Shown piece after piece: positions 32,085-43,515 of a stretch of 64,000 nt of DNA (position 1 is the stretch's first letter; every line of letters begins with the position of its first letter). Origin of the DNA: Delphinus delphis (taxonomy: Eukaryota > Chordata > Mammalia > Artiodactyla > Delphinidae); the NCBI RefSeq assembly GCF_949987515.2, contig NC_082701.1, forward strand, positions 40,379,755 through 40,443,754, read 5' to 3'. Made by a program: the position numbers and the translations under genes. The notes below the pieces were generated by a model. The model was not told the DNA's origin. It saw only the letters and a list, made by a program, of their open reading frames with translations, and searched no databases.

Positions 32085-32340
32085 GCCTCATTCATTCATT
32101 CCTTCATTCATGCAATATACATTCATTTATTACCTTCTATGTACTGGGACTATGTAAGTCTCTGGGAATTCATGAATAAATTAGTCTCTGTCCACAAAGA
32201 GCTCAAACAGTAGGGGAGAAAAAAATGCAAATAGAGGATAATATTGGACTGCGTAAGGGCTTCATTGAAAACGTACACAGGGCACTACGTGAGCAGGGCA
32301 GGGGCACCTAACCCTCCTGGAAGCTGAGCAGGTTTATCAG
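32085..32340 (-). repeat. L2 3' portion
   Basis: Reads cattcattcattccttcatt, then ttattaccttctatgtactg and gtccacaaagagctcaaaca. The upstream part is diverged. Confidence 0.75.
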
Positions 32341-33618
32341 GCAACGTTCCATAATGGGGGCGACACTGGTGCCGAATATTTCAAGTGGGTTAATAACCAG
32401 GCGAAGGCTGCTCCTCCTCTGGGAATAACTCGGCCAGTCCTGGAGAAGTGCCGCAGCTTGGGAATTTGGGGGTAAAAGTCATCTGGAATATTCGTGGTAT
32501 ATGGGCTGTGTATGAGGGAGGGGCAAGAGAGAAGGCTGGGATGGTCAGCAGAGGTTGGATTACCAAGTGTCTAAGCCGCGGGGACTGTATCCTTCAGGGG
32601 AGAAGAGAAGCTGCTGGTGGGAATTGAAGGGAGGGAGCGTCAGGTTGTAATCGGAGACAGAGAGATACAGCTCTGGACGTGGGCCACATGGATGGGTGGG
32701 GCCTGCAGGGTTACCTTGGGAAGTTGTCCAGGTTTTTGTGCCACTTGAATGCAGTGGGTTGAAGGAAACGAGAGGGAAAATCTGGGCTGACTTCCAGATT
32801 CCTGGCTTGGGGCCAGGCAGGTGCAAACACCTGAAATAAGGGGAGAGAGAAAAGGGGGAGGTGGTGGCCCAGCAGAGCAGAGGCGGTAAGTTCAGTCTGG
32901 GCTCATCCAGGTGCCTGCAGGGTGCACGGGGCAGATGTGGGCAGACGGCTATGGACCCTGGGTGGCCGATGAGGGGCCCAGGTGTGCACAAGGGTGAGGC
33001 CAGGACCTTGGGCCACAGAGACTGTCAGAGGTAAATGGATGGAGGCTGAGAGGAAATGCTTAGAGAAGGGGGGGTGGGCTGGAGCGAGTGGTCAGGAGGG
33101 AGTGAGCCACGGGGTCACCGAAAAGGCTGGCAATGTGAGGGCTGAACGGAGTGCATTCGATTTGGCAATTAGAGAGCACCTGGGGGGCTCTGCTGTAGAG
33201 GCTTCTGGGGAACAGTGGAGGCAGAGGCCAGAGACGGAGGGCCGAGGAGTGCCGGGAGGGTGGCGGTGCTGGTACCCTGTTAACCTCTCGTTCAAGGAGA
33301 TGGCCGCCCAGGGAAGGAGAGCCGGGCTAGGGAGGAGGGCAAGGCGGGGGGACTTCTGATATGTGGGAAACTCCAGTTTGTGGGGCAGAGAGGAGAAGGT
33401 GCTGGAGGGGAGATGGAAACACAGGGCTGTGGATAAGGATGGGGAAGCAGCAGTGTTGCCAGCCACCCAGATCTGTTGCTGTGGATTCACACCCCAGGCA
33501 GAGGGAGTTGGTGTTGCCTTTGGGAGGGAGCTGGGGTGTAGAGTATGGACCATGGGGGTGGGGACGGGAGGGGAGCAGGTACTAGGAGATGGTGGGTGTG
33601 AAGACAGAGGGGATACGG
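32341..33618. other. Unassigned G-rich sequence
   Basis: About 1.3 kb, GA/GG-rich, with overlapping frames up to 153 codons on both strands. Parts may be an eroded internal L2 in reverse, but this is not secure. No exon was supported. Confidence 0.35.
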
Positions 33619-34182
33619 GGTGTGTGTGTGTGTGTATATGTCTGTGTGCCTGTGTATGTGTGTGTATATCTGTGTCTGTGTATGTGTGCCTCTAACTGGA
33701 GGCATCAAGTAATCCCTCTGGGACTAGATTGTTGTGGATTTTTGGAGCCCAGATTGTTTCATTAGTAAAATGTTCAGGTGTTTGTAATCACTTGAACGAA
33801 AAGGATTATGTGGGGTGGTGTGTGTTTGTGTGTGTGTGTGTCTGTGAGTGTGTGTTTATGCTTCGGTCCATAGTTATGTGTGTCTGTGTGTGTTTGTATG
33901 TTTCTGTGGAGGTGTGTGTTTGTGTGTATGCATGTGTCTTTGTGTGCTGTGGATGTGTGTATATGTATGGGTTTGTGCCTGGGTCTTTGCATGTGTGTTT
34001 ATATGTGTCTATGTGGGTGTGAATCTGTGTGTCTGTATCAGTGTGTGTGTATATCCGTGTGTCACTATGTGTCTGTTGGGTGTGTCTGTGTGGGTGTGCT
34101 TTTATGTATCCATTTATTTGTGTATGTGCTTGTGCATGTGATTCTCTGTGGGTATGTCTGTGTGTCTCTATGCATCTGTGTT
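33619..34182. repeat. Degenerate (TG)n field
   Basis: About 560 bases dominated by TGTG words with scattered TATG, TCTG and TTTG variants, interrupted at about 33690-33808 by ordinary sequence. Three overlapping plus-strand frames and long His/Thr-rich minus frames are consequences of the repeat. Confidence 0.93.
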
Positions 34183-34194
34183 GGATTGAGGTCA

Positions 34195-34340
34195 TAGAAC
34201 ATGTGTCAGAGGTAGACCCTGAGATATCATCAAGGCCAACATCACCCCAGTTCTTCAAAAGGAGGGACTAGCCCCAGAGATGTGGAGAAACATCCTCAAG
34301 GGCACAGAGAGCAAAAGACAGAATTGGCTGGACCCTGGTC
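34195..34340 (-). repeat. Ancient MIR-like fragment
   Basis: Reads accctgagatatcatcaagg, then agggactagccccagagatg and aagggcacagagagcaaaag. It resembles the reverse core of MIR-type elements but is very diverged. Confidence 0.4.
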
Positions 34341-35159
34341 TCCAGATGAATTCTGCACATCTTAAGCTCACAGAATAGGGGCCCATGGCTGGGGTTGTGG
34401 GAAGGGGAGGCCACCAGAGGCCTTGCAGCCTCCTGGCACCACGGGGGCTGGCGCTTTTCTCTCTCAAAACTTACTTGAGTTATATAAAACATTGTCCCCC
34501 GGTCTGAACCTGGAGGCCCAGCCCAGGTGGACCATCGTTACCCGGGGACTCATGCTCATTTGGCCTGGGCCTTGGGAAATGCCCATCCTGAATGGAATGA
34601 CTGGTGGACCAGGGCCCCAGAGCCCAACCCTCTGCCCACCAGCCCAGCAGCTGAGGGCTGACTCCTGCCTGCCCACCTGCCCAGGGAAAGAATCGGGGAC
34701 TTGGAACTTCCTTGAAACATTAGTGCTCAGAGCTCGTGTGAGACAAGCCCTCTCCACACAGCCAGTCACAGTGGCTTCACACTGCTGCTACAGCTGGAAT
34801 TTCATTTCCGCCTGGATGTTACGTTTTGCCATCTAATTTGGTGACAAATCAAGGTGATTTGTAGGGAGCAAGTCTGCAATTAGTGTGACATTGCAGATGT
34901 CAAATGCTAGCCCGTTATACACCCTCCCATTACTGCCTTGATCTCATTCAATGGATATCCATGGATTCAGAAATATGGCTGGGTGGGGGAGGTCTGAAAA
35001 GCCCTCGCCCACCCCAGCCCCCAGATTCAGGTGATTTCCATTGCCATGGGCAAGAGTTGATCTCAAATCCTCAAGGCTGTTTCTAAACATCTAGCAGGAA
35101 AGCCCCCTGCTGCAAAATTAGCCAGCACGTACTTGGGATAAATGGTACTTACTTCCCTC
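34341..35159. other. Unassigned sequence with possible conserved noncoding block
   Basis: No repeat recognised. Bases 34790-34905 contain dense AT-rich motifs (gccatctaatttggtgacaa, then tctgcaattagtgtgacatt) like those in homeodomain-bound enhancers. Confidence 0.35.
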
Positions 35160-35500
35160 AGAGCAGCGTCAGCCAATAGAAATATAATGTGAGCCTCATG
35201 TGTAATTTAAAATTTGCTAATAGCTACATTTAAAAGAGTGAAAGGGATGAGTAGAACTAGTTTTAATAATGTATTTTATTTAGTCACTGTATCCAAAATA
35301 TCATTTCAGCATGTAATAAATATAAAAATTAGTAATGACAAGTTTGAGATATCGAACATTCTTTTTTGTATTAAAGCCTCGGAAATCGATGTGTATTTTA
35401 CATTTACAGCCCTTCTCAATTCATACCAGCCACATTGCAAGTGCTCAGTCACCACATGTAGCCAGTGGCTTCCGGTTTGGACGGCCCAGCCTTGGAGAAT
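35160..35500. repeat. hAT-like non-autonomous DNA transposon fossil
   Basis: The left end has cagcgtcagccaatagaaat. The right end has ccacatgtagccagtggctt and ggtttggacggcccagcc. Terminal bases are roughly complementary (agccaat / tttggac), and the centre is AT-rich, as in mammalian MER-type hAT elements. The exact family is not certain. Confidence 0.65.
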
Positions 35501-35544
35501 CTCTCTGGTGCTGCCAGCCACAGGGAACGAGGTTGTTCTAGAGG

Positions 35545-35670
35545 ATTCTGAGCTGGGGGCTCTGGATCTCAGTTTTCCCATCTGTGAACGGAGGGTGACA
35601 CTCCCTGTTCTTTGGCCTTCCCAGGGCTGTTTTCGGGGTCTCTCAAAGTCAAGCGCCCTGAGCACTCCCA
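35545..35670 (+). repeat. MIR SINE fragment
   Basis: Reads tctcagttttcccatctgtg, then aacggagggtgacactccct and cccagggctgttttcggggt. Confidence 0.7.
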
Positions 35671-35714
35671 TTTTTAGAGCTCTTCTGAGAAATGATAAAA
35701 CAGGGTTACAGAAT

Positions 35715-35840
35715 GGTAGATGGTGTTAAATATTTGCATTTAGTGAGTTAATCTTCCAAACACCCTAAAATAGTAACGTGTTTATATAAGCTCATTTGGA
35801 AAGCAAAAGTCTACATCTGAGGCTAAATCTGAATATGAGG
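35715..35840 (-). repeat. MIR SINE fragment
   Basis: Diverged reverse MIR 3' part: catttagtgagttaatcttcc, then aaacaccctaaaatagtaac. Confidence 0.5.
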
Positions 35841-35904
35841 CCCCAGCTAAATGTCCCTCCTGCTGCCCCTCTCCATTGCCCACTACAGTAAGCTCTAAAC
35901 GTAT

Positions 35905-36056
35905 GAAAAACAAGTATGGAGACTTCCCTCTTGATCCAGTGGTTAGGACTCTGCCCTTCCACCGCAGGGGTCCCAGTTCGATCCCTGGTTGGGAAACTAA
36001 GATCTCGCATGCCTTGCGGAGTGGCCAAAAAAAAAGAAAAAAGAAAAACAAATATG
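35905..36056 (+). mobile_element. Short CHR-type SINE with target-site duplication
   Basis: The insert 35919-36042 reads gagacttccctcttgatcca through a B-box-like agttcgatccctgg to cttgcggagtggccaaaaaa. Flanks are gaaaaacaagtatg (35905-35918) and gaaaaacaaatatg (36043-36056). Confidence 0.93.
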
Positions 36057-36415
36057 TTCTTTGCAAACTGTAAAGTGTAGTACACAGTCTTGGGGTGGGT
36101 GGGAGAGTTGGGGTCTTCACATTTGCTAAGAAAGAACCAAGGGTGCTGGAGGTTTGCTTCTGGGTTGATGCTGGGGCCAGGTCTGTCTCATGCTCCACTC
36201 AGAACACTCTGGGGTTTCTGGAACTCTTGAAGCAGGGAGGAGTGGAGAGAGGGGCCTCCAGAATGGGGACTAAGTGCATGTGTGCAGGGAAGGGAGGTCC
36301 TCTCCTTGTCGCAATAGCAAATTTCTAGATGGTTGTGGCTCCTTAGGCCCATTCCTTCATGCTCTGGAGGAAATGTCAAGGCAGCCTGGGTCTAAGCTCC
36401 AGCAGTAGCTGGGCC
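36057..36415. other. Unassigned single-copy sequence
   Basis: No repeat or exon was recognised. Confidence 0.4.
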
Positions 36416-36458
36416 GCTCTCCCTCTCTCTCTCTCTCCCTCGCTCTCTCTCTCTCTCA

Positions 36459-36499
<41 letters not shown>
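36416..36499. repeat. Compound (CT)n(CA)n microsatellite
   Basis: Pyrimidine CT run with a few interruptions, followed by about 14 CA units. Confidence 0.97.
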
Positions 36500-36704
36500 G
36501 TTCAGCTTGCTGACCTTTTCCTCCTTTCCGCCTATTCATGGTGTGGTTTAGGGCGAGTTGCTGCACGCCAGTCACTTGCAAAGGGAGATGACCCTCTTGT
36601 CCTAGAATCACTGTAAGATTCAGAAGGACACAGAAGACAAATGAGTTTCTTCTCTGGGGATCTTCTTGTCCCAGCTTCAGTCTTTATTCTTAACAAGATA
36701 CAAC

Positions 36705-36900
36705 TTGGTTCCATAGAAAGAATATGAGATTTGCAATAAAGAGACTCCAGTTCAAGGCTTGGCTTCCTATTGAATTCTACTTTATGGTCCTTGGTTTCTC
36801 CATTCTGATGCCGTGTCAGCTCCAGGAGGATAGGAGTCCAGCTTGCTAAGCATGGTGTCTGACGCATATTCGTGGCATAAATATTTGAGAACTGATGAAA
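36705..36900 (+). repeat. MIR then L2 3'-end fragments
   Basis: 36705-36800 resembles MIR (caataaagagactccagttc, then ccttggtttctccattctga). 36815-36900 resembles the L2 terminus (gtcagctccaggaggatagg, then cgtggcataaatatttgaga). Confidence 0.55.
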
Positions 36901-36973
36901 TGTATGTGTCTGGAAAATGGGCTGAGTAATAATACCTGCCTCATTTGATGGTTCTGAAAGCTGAATGAGGAAA

Positions 36974-37017
36974 CATCACACACACACACGCACACACACA
37001 TACACACACGCACACAC
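36974..37017. repeat. (CA)n microsatellite, interrupted
   Basis: CA units with three CG or TA interruptions. Confidence 0.96.
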
Positions 37018-37084
37018 TTCTCCAGCCTCATCCAGCTAAAAGAGAAATTAACAGATTGGCTATTCAGAAACTTAAACTCAAAGG

Positions 37085-37180
37085 AACAGGGTGGTTGAAG
37101 ACTGAACCAAGGTCACAGAGCATGGTGAATACAGAGGTGGGAGAGGAATTTAGGTCTTGAATCACAGGGTGTCACCTTTC
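37085..37180 (-). repeat. MIR SINE fragment
   Basis: Reads gaccaaggtcacagagcatg, then gtgggagaggaatttaggtc. Confidence 0.5.
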
Positions 37181-37196
37181 TTATCTTGCCAACTGT

Positions 37197-37411
<215 letters not shown>

Positions 37412-37684
37412 GTCTGTGTTGGGGATGAGAGGTCTTCCTATGTGATATACACCGAATACCCTTTCACTGGACATTTGTCTAGGAATTACTGTTGGCCTAT
37501 TGTAAAGTGTGTCTGCTCCCAGAATCAACAATTTTTTATGGGTGCTTTTGGCAGCCACCAGAAGAGGGGAGAGGAGGAAAAGACAGAGAAGCTGTGATAC
37601 TAGCCCTCAGAAGTGCGTGGTCTAGAAGGAGGTCAGGATGCAGTTTCAAAGCATCGTCCCCTTTGAGCAGGGAGCTGGCATAGC

Positions 37685-37795
37685 ATACAGGAAAGAGCAC
37701 TGGGCCAGAGCTAGACGACCTGGGCTCTCGTTCCAGCTCTGACGTGAATTCCTCTCTCTGGGTCTGAGTTTTCTTCTGTGTGAAGGTCAACGTTC
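37685..37795 (+). repeat. MIR SINE fragment
   Basis: Reads aggaaagagcactgggccag, then cctgggctctcgttccagct and ctctctgggtctgagttttc. Confidence 0.75.
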
Positions 37796-38094
37796 GATGC
37801 CAGAGGGCGTCTTCAGGCCCGTCGAGCACTACCTCGAGCTTAAGTGGAAACAGCTCATCCCAGTACCTTCCAGCCCAGAACACAGCTACCTGCAGATTCT
37901 GCCAGGTGGATCAGCGCTGAGGGGGCAGGCTTGCCGTCGAGGGGAGGGAATCTGGGTTCACTTCACGGAGGCATCCACCTCCCCAGGACGAGTCACTTAG
38001 CAACAGTGAAGATGCTGAAGCTTCTCTCTGGCCCAAGGTGAGTTCAAAGGCTCCCTGATGGGGCTCATCCTAGTTGATGGAGGAAAATGACTCC

Positions 38095-38180
38095 AGGCTT
38101 AGGTTAGGAGCCTGGACTCTGAGTTCTCCTCTCTGGGCTTCAGTTTATTTTCCATGAGACGATTTATCTCAGAGTCCTTA
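38095..38180 (+). repeat. MIR SINE fragment
   Basis: Reads ggagcctggactctgagttc and tctctgggcttcagtttatt. Confidence 0.55.
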
Positions 38181-38391
38181 GCACAGCGGCCTTCCGTGTC
38201 ATCTCCTTTCAGTAAGTCAGGGTTGAACCTGGCTGGGGGTATCTGGCTGGTGGCCCACTTCCATAGGCGGCTTGTTTACCTCTCCAAAAAATCAGCACTG
38301 ATTGTTCAGGTTTTCTTAGCTGCCAGCAATAAACAGGGATCACTCCTATAGAGCAGACCTCAGGCAAATCTCAAGCTATTCAGACATTGAT

Positions 38392-38445
38392 TTGCAAAAC
38401 AAACAAACAAAAAACAATGAGAGAAAACCAACCAAACAAAAACCC
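38392..38445. repeat. (CAAA)n simple repeat
   Basis: A-rich run of caaac and caaaaaac units. Confidence 0.85.
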
Positions 38446-38599
38446 ACTTATTGAGTTGCTGTTATATGCCAAGTACTAAAAGTTTGCCCTCAGTCTCCTC
38501 AGGGCTGTCTTCTTTTAGCTCTCAAGTCTTGGCTCAGAGGTGAACGTCGTAAGAGGGGCTCCTGTTTTAACCGCATTTTCAAGGGGGAAGCCTGAAGGT

Positions 38600-39128
38600 C
38601 AGAGTAACCATTTAAAACTCAAGTTCAATTATGTCATTTCCCAGCTTAAAACACATCAGTGCCTTCCCCCTGCACCTCAGGTGAAGGCACACTCTTGCCC
38701 TTCTCTCCCCATCTCTCCCTGCACTCAGCCTCCTTTTTTCTGTGCTGCCTGGCCTGTGCCGGAGCCCCACACATGCCAAGTTCTTTCTATCTCATGGACC
38801 CTGCACGTGCCGGCTTCCTCCTGGAAAGCTCTTCCCAGCTCTTCAGCCGGATGGCTCCTTCGGGTCCTGAAGATTTCAGGTTAAATGCCATCTCCTCAGA
38901 GAGGCCTCTTAGGAGAATCCTAAGTAATCCCCTCCTCTCAATTGGTCTTTATCAAGGCACCATTTGCATCCTTCATAATACATTTCATGATTTAAATTTT
39001 TTATTTAGTTACTTTCATTCTTTTTCTGTCTAATGTCTGTCTTTCTCACTTGACTGTAAGCTCCAGGAGGGCAGAGCCATTACTTTATTTGCTTAGATGT
39101 ACAGAGGTTAACACAGTGCATGCACACA
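38600..39128 (+). repeat. L2 3' portion, about 530 bp
   Basis: Long forward L2: tatgtcatttcccagcttaa, then ggctccttcgggtcctgaag, aaatgccatctcctcagaga and the terminus gactgtaagctccaggaggg. One of the longest L2 stretches in the window. Confidence 0.92.
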
Positions 39129-39139
39129 TGGAAAGCAGG

Positions 39140-39662
39140 CGTGTTTGAAGGGCCCCAGTGATGTAAAGATGACTGAGAAGGTCCTCGCTTTCAAAAATCT
39201 CATGATTTAATCACAGAGGGACACACAAAGAGACGATCACAGTCGAGGTCCATCTTTTCTCTAGTAGATGTAGTATGTGTGATGCTACAGCATCAGAAGA
39301 CACAGTTGCTAACTCTGCAGATATGCGCCACTGTGCTGTAGTCATGGAAGACTTCCCAGGGGTGGTGATGTTTTCATAACATCTTGAAGACTGAGTACGG
39401 ATTTATTAGGTCAAGACTTTGCAGGCAGTGGGATCGGTATGAATGATGGCCCAAAGGTGTTTCAAGTAGGCAAGAATGAGGCGTTTAGAGAAAAGCAAGT
39501 GTCTTTATATGCACAGGAGCTCTTGGGGGGAACTTCAGGAGATGAGGCAGAAGAAGTGGCCTTTTCTGAGCTCAGGAGACACAGTGTCATGTTGAAGATA
39601 ACTGGGAAAGAGAAAAGGGTGTTAAAGAGAGCAATGATCGGATTTGAATTTAACTTTTAAAA
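39140..39662 (-). repeat. L2 3' portion, reverse
   Basis: Reads aaagatgactgagaaggtcc, then gtcatggaagacttcccagg, an aacatcttgaagactgagta segment and gagcaatgatcggatttgaa. The reverse of internal-to-3' L2, placed tail-to-tail with the preceding copy. Confidence 0.7.
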
Positions 39663-40474
39663 ACACTTTAAAAAATACAAAAAGAATACATATCCATTGT
39701 AGAAATATTTGAAAATAATAGAAACATCAAGAAACAGGTGAGCCAAAGCCAGCATGTAGGGGAGTTACACACGCAGTGCTGGGCCAGGGGAAGTAGCGGG
39801 CCAGGGGAAGGGTTGGAGCTGGCTGGGACTGGAGGCAGAGGAGCTCCTTATGAATAAGGAGGGAGGGATGATGGGGGCTGAACCTGGACAGAGGGGGTGA
39901 AAATTGAAAGGAGGAAACCAGAGGAAGATGAAGGGGGAAGATATGGGGACCAGTTGGATGTAGGTCTGGGGGGAGAGGAAGGGATCTGAATGATTACCCT
40001 GTTTCTGGCTTCATTATGTAAATGAATGATGGCCCCTTTCATGTAGATGAACCTCTTAGGCGAGGATAGGCAGTGTGTTGTAGGAGAGGTGAAAGGGCAC
40101 TGTGGCCACACCCCCATGCCCTGAGAAGGAGCCGAGCACCCTGTTCATCAGCGTCATGCACACACATGGATATTCGATGGCTCCTCTAGACACCTGCTGT
40201 GGGCCCACAGCACATCACAGGAAGAGAATTCCTGGTAGGGGGCGTGAGATGCAGTGACCCTGGGAACGCTGCCTCCCTAGCCCCTTTCCGTCTTTCATGC
40301 TGCCATGCTTAGGGTTAGCTGTAAAGCAGGTGGTCAGTCTTATGTGCAGAAATGCTTCTAGTGCCACATGAACCTGACAGGCCATCCTTGTGATCAAAAG
40401 AGCAGGTCTAGAAGGGACCTCAGAAATCACCTGGTCGGCTTTCCTTATCCAGGAAGGGGCAGGAAACTCACACC
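39663..40474. other. Unassigned sequence
   Basis: AT-rich to 39730, then GA-rich. A short ancient fragment near 40405-40440 (gggacctcagaaatcacctg) recurs near 21125-21145. No exon was supported. Confidence 0.4.
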
Positions 40475-40665
40475 TACTCCAGGCCTGGCACTCAATTAGC
40501 CTTCCTCAAAACTCCATGTGACAGATATTCCTCCTGTTCCCACTTTACAGTGGAGGTAACTGAGCCTAGGAGAGATGAAATGTCTCATGAAAGGTCACAG
40601 AAAAGATCATGACCTGGTTTCAAAGTCGATATTTCTGACTCTACAGCTCATGTCCAGCCTTCCCC
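40475..40665 (-). repeat. MIR SINE
   Basis: Reads ccactttacagtggaggtaa, then ctgagcctaggagagatgaa and catgaaaggtcacagaaaag. Confidence 0.7.
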
Positions 40666-40789
40666 GGCACACCAGTCCTCCTTCAGGGAAGGGAGCTAAA
40701 GTCCAGAGAGATGGAGAATGGCTTGTCTAAAGCAATTCAGAGGCAGAACAAACCAAATCTCTTCATTCCCCTTGCACACCACTCCTTTC

Positions 40790-40960
40790 TGGGCTTCTTC
40801 TAGTCAATGTCTGTTACGTGCCTGGTTCTTCACTGAGTGAGGTGGTAGGATGGAGTGGTAGCTGCGGAACTGGAAAAGCCTATTTCTCTGTCCCCAGAGA
40901 GCTTATGTTCTTCCTAGAGAGGTGGCCTCAAAGATGGTGACAAAATGATGGGCAGAGCCT
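40790..40960 (-). repeat. L2 3'-end fragment, diverged
   Basis: Reads tctgttacgtgcctggttct, then a tccccagagagcttatgttc segment, reverse L2. Confidence 0.55.
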
Positions 40961-41402
40961 GGCATCTTCATTCCTTTCTCTTCTCCCACCTCCCACGTTG
41001 TAGTTCTTCTCCACTTGCCAACTGACCGTCTGGGCTGAGAGTGACAGAAAATGTGCTCAATAAAGTCTCACACACAGAGTTCTGCCCCAACTATTAACCT
41101 GAGCAGGAAGGAAGGGGAGAAGGAGGCCTTTCAGGAATATGCGCGTTCATGCACTCGAACCGCAGATGCTAGCTTCTCTCTGTCTACCACAGGGTCAGGC
41201 ATGAGGTGGACAATTGCATATTGGCTGCAGTGAGGTACCATTGCCACGGATATAGGCAGGCAAAGGGAGGCTAGGGAGGGCTACAAATTAGGCCAAGTGT
41301 CGGTGACACAGAAACAAAACTCTCAGGCTTTGGGGCCAATGGCTTCTTAATGGGAGGACACAGAGAAGTCCGACTCTTGGTCACAGTGGTCAGAAGGCAG
41401 TG

Positions 41403-41592
41403 TGAGGAAAGAGCAGTGGTCTTGGACCCAGATAGATGTGGGTTCAATTTACAGCACTGATAGTGACTAGCCGTGGGACCTTGTGCAGTAACTTAACCTC
41501 TGAAAGTTTCCTCACCTGTAAATGCTAAGGAAAATATTGATCTGAAGAGTGAAAAAGGAAAACATGCAAAGCACCATGTTTTGCTTGAGTTT
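41403..41592 (+). repeat. MIR SINE, near full length
   Basis: Reads tgggttcaatttacagcact, then tagccgtgggaccttgtgca, aacttaacctctgaaagttt and catgcaaagcaccatgtttt. Confidence 0.85.
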
Positions 41593-41597
41593 TCACT

Positions 41598-41716
41598 TAA
41601 TGATGATCGTGATGATGGTGATGGTGGTGGTGCTGATGGTGGTGATGGTGGTGGGGATGATGGTGGTGATGGTGGTGGGGATGATAATGGTTATGATCGT
41701 GATGATCATGAAGACT
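41598..41716. repeat. TGATGG/TGG microsatellite field
   Basis: About 120 bases of gatggtggt units containing a near-perfect 33-base tandem pair around 41634-41690. The Met/Val-rich frame 41549-41752 is an artefact. Confidence 0.95.
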
Positions 41717-41829
41717 GACCACAGTCTGCCCTTATCCTTCTCTGGAAAATGAAATCTCCCTGATTCTCACTAAAGATTTAGACAGAAATAGTCAAGAGAC
41801 GGGTAGGGAAGGAGAAGAGAGATGACATA

Positions 41830-42055
41830 AATATTTAGCTCCTGTTGCATGCCATCTACTACAGTAGGCTCATTTGCCTACTTTTTTCTTCACTTAATCC
41901 TCAGAAGAATCCTTTGAAATATCTTATATTCCATATCTTATGAATGAGAAAACTGAGGTCAAAGAAGGTTAGTTGCTTGCTTGGATTCTTACAGTGATGA
42001 AGTTGTAGAGCCAGGATTTGATCCCAAGACTCCAGAGCTCAGTCTTTTCTCAATG
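41830..42055 (-). repeat. MIR SINE, near full length
   Basis: Reads tcacttaatcctcagaagaa, then cttatgaatgagaaaactga, and gtagagccaggatttgatcc. Confidence 0.85.
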
Positions 42056-42204
42056 AAGTTTCTCATGAACTCATCGGGGCATGATTCCAAACCTTCTCAG
42101 CATCTTTTACATTGGAACATTCTTGGATGAAATCTGCCCCACTACCATGCCAGCAAAGGTGCCTGGGCAGAAGTCCCAACAATCACACCTTAAACTTGAT
42201 TGAC

Positions 42205-42345
42205 TTCCATAGGCATCATTCATCCCTTCATTTATTCTATTATCCACAAATTCACTGGTGTTCACTGAGCCAGACACTACTTTTGGCCCTAAGGCTAGAA
42301 AGAGCAGTGAGATGAATGGTGGATAACGGCAGCATGTTTGTTTGA
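42205..42345 (-). repeat. L2 3'-end fragment
   Basis: Reads cattcatcccttcatttatt, then tgagccagacactacttttg and ccctaaggctagaaagagca. Confidence 0.65.
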
Positions 42346-42374
42346 CATGCACTCTGGTAGTTGTAAGTCATAGG

Positions 42375-43180
42375 TTGTATGTAGATGTGTCCGTCAGTAT
42401 CCAGTAAGGAGAAAGAAACCGTATCAGTTTTTTTTTTTTAACCCAATAGAATTAAATCAGAAGAATTGTTACTGGGAATAATGAATTGTTAACTAGGTAC
42501 CTTAAAGGACAAAGAGAGAATAATAAGTTATCACAGATGGAGCAGCTATAAGAAGCAGCCACCACCCCTAGGACTGCAGGGAAGAAAATGAAGATGTTGG
42601 AATAATTAGAACTTTGCTCGGAGAGAGGATGCTTCAGAGCTGAAACTCAGCCCTCTGAGGAGGGGGCCCTTTCCTTCTGGTGTTGGTGGTTCTGAGCGTG
42701 GACGAGGGAACATGTAGGGTTGAGACTTCTGAGGAGGGACCAACACCCAGCTGGTGCTGGTGTTTCTGACAGAGTACAACAAAGCATGTTCTGAAATTGC
42801 TGGGAGAAACTGAAACTTGGATACAACTGATATTACTGGACCCGACTACTACTTCAGAGGTGGACAAGCAAGACTGGGCTGGTGCTGCCAGGAAGAGGAA
42901 GGAGACAGGATGCCTACAGGAAGCAAGCGGGATGATGGGGCTGCTTCTTCTTCCTCCCACCTTGCAGCCTCTCTCTAGTTCCCCCTTTTGGCAAAGTCCA
43001 ACAGGGATCCCGCTGGTAAAGCAGAAATGAGGTTTGCAGTGTCCTATCATAAAGCAGTGTACAGGAGGGTGGATTTGAAGCTGAGAGACAGTCATGGACA
43101 AGAATAGAGACCCAGAATCTTGAATGAGCTAGAGAAGGCTTCCTGAAAAGCATGGCATCATTTTCAGAAGAGAGTCTGCA
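42375..43180. repeat. Probable old interspersed repeat, family unresolved
   Basis: The stretch has the feel of an eroded retroelement or LTR: gtcagtatccagtaaggaga, aattgttaactaggtacctt, then agctgaaactcagccctctg, gttctgaaattgctgggaga and tacaggagggtggatttgaa. I recall similar word order in old mammalian repeats but cannot name the family. It contains a T13 run at 42428. Confidence 0.4.
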
Positions 43181-43374
43181 TCTTGAAGGATGGGATTGGG
43201 ACTGAGCCAGAGAACCAGGGTACATGCCAGGCAGACAGGAGGAGATGAGGTGGGAGGGGTAGGTGAGGGATGGGCAGGGGGGAATCTCACTCTGTTGCAT
43301 CCTGGGTCTCAAGCCTTGAAGGTTAGGATATTAGGATTGGCCTTTGAGGTGAGGACAGAAAAAGTGGCCTAATT

Positions 43375-43515
43375 CACACGCCCAATTTTATCTTCTCCGT
43401 GATCCTGTGATTAAGACTTTTTTGTCTCCATTTTATAAATGAGGAAAGTAAGACTCAGAGAGAGAAACTTTCTGTTGCACAGCCCCAGAGGGAGCCACTG
43501 GTGTTGTCACTATGA
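43375..43515 (-). repeat. MIR SINE fragment
   Basis: Reads gtctccattttataaatgag, then gaaagtaagactcagagaga. Confidence 0.75.

Noticed and set aside
32560..33553. Overlapping 143- and 153-codon minus-strand frames
   Set aside because: They lie in G-rich low-bias sequence. The plus strand is equally open, and no motif is visible.
33729..34271. Several Cys/Val-rich plus frames and a His/Thr-rich 150-codon minus frame
   Set aside because: Produced by the degenerate TG field.
41549..41752. Met/Val-rich frame resembling a membrane peptide
   Set aside because: The hydrophobic run is an artefact of the TGATGG repeat.
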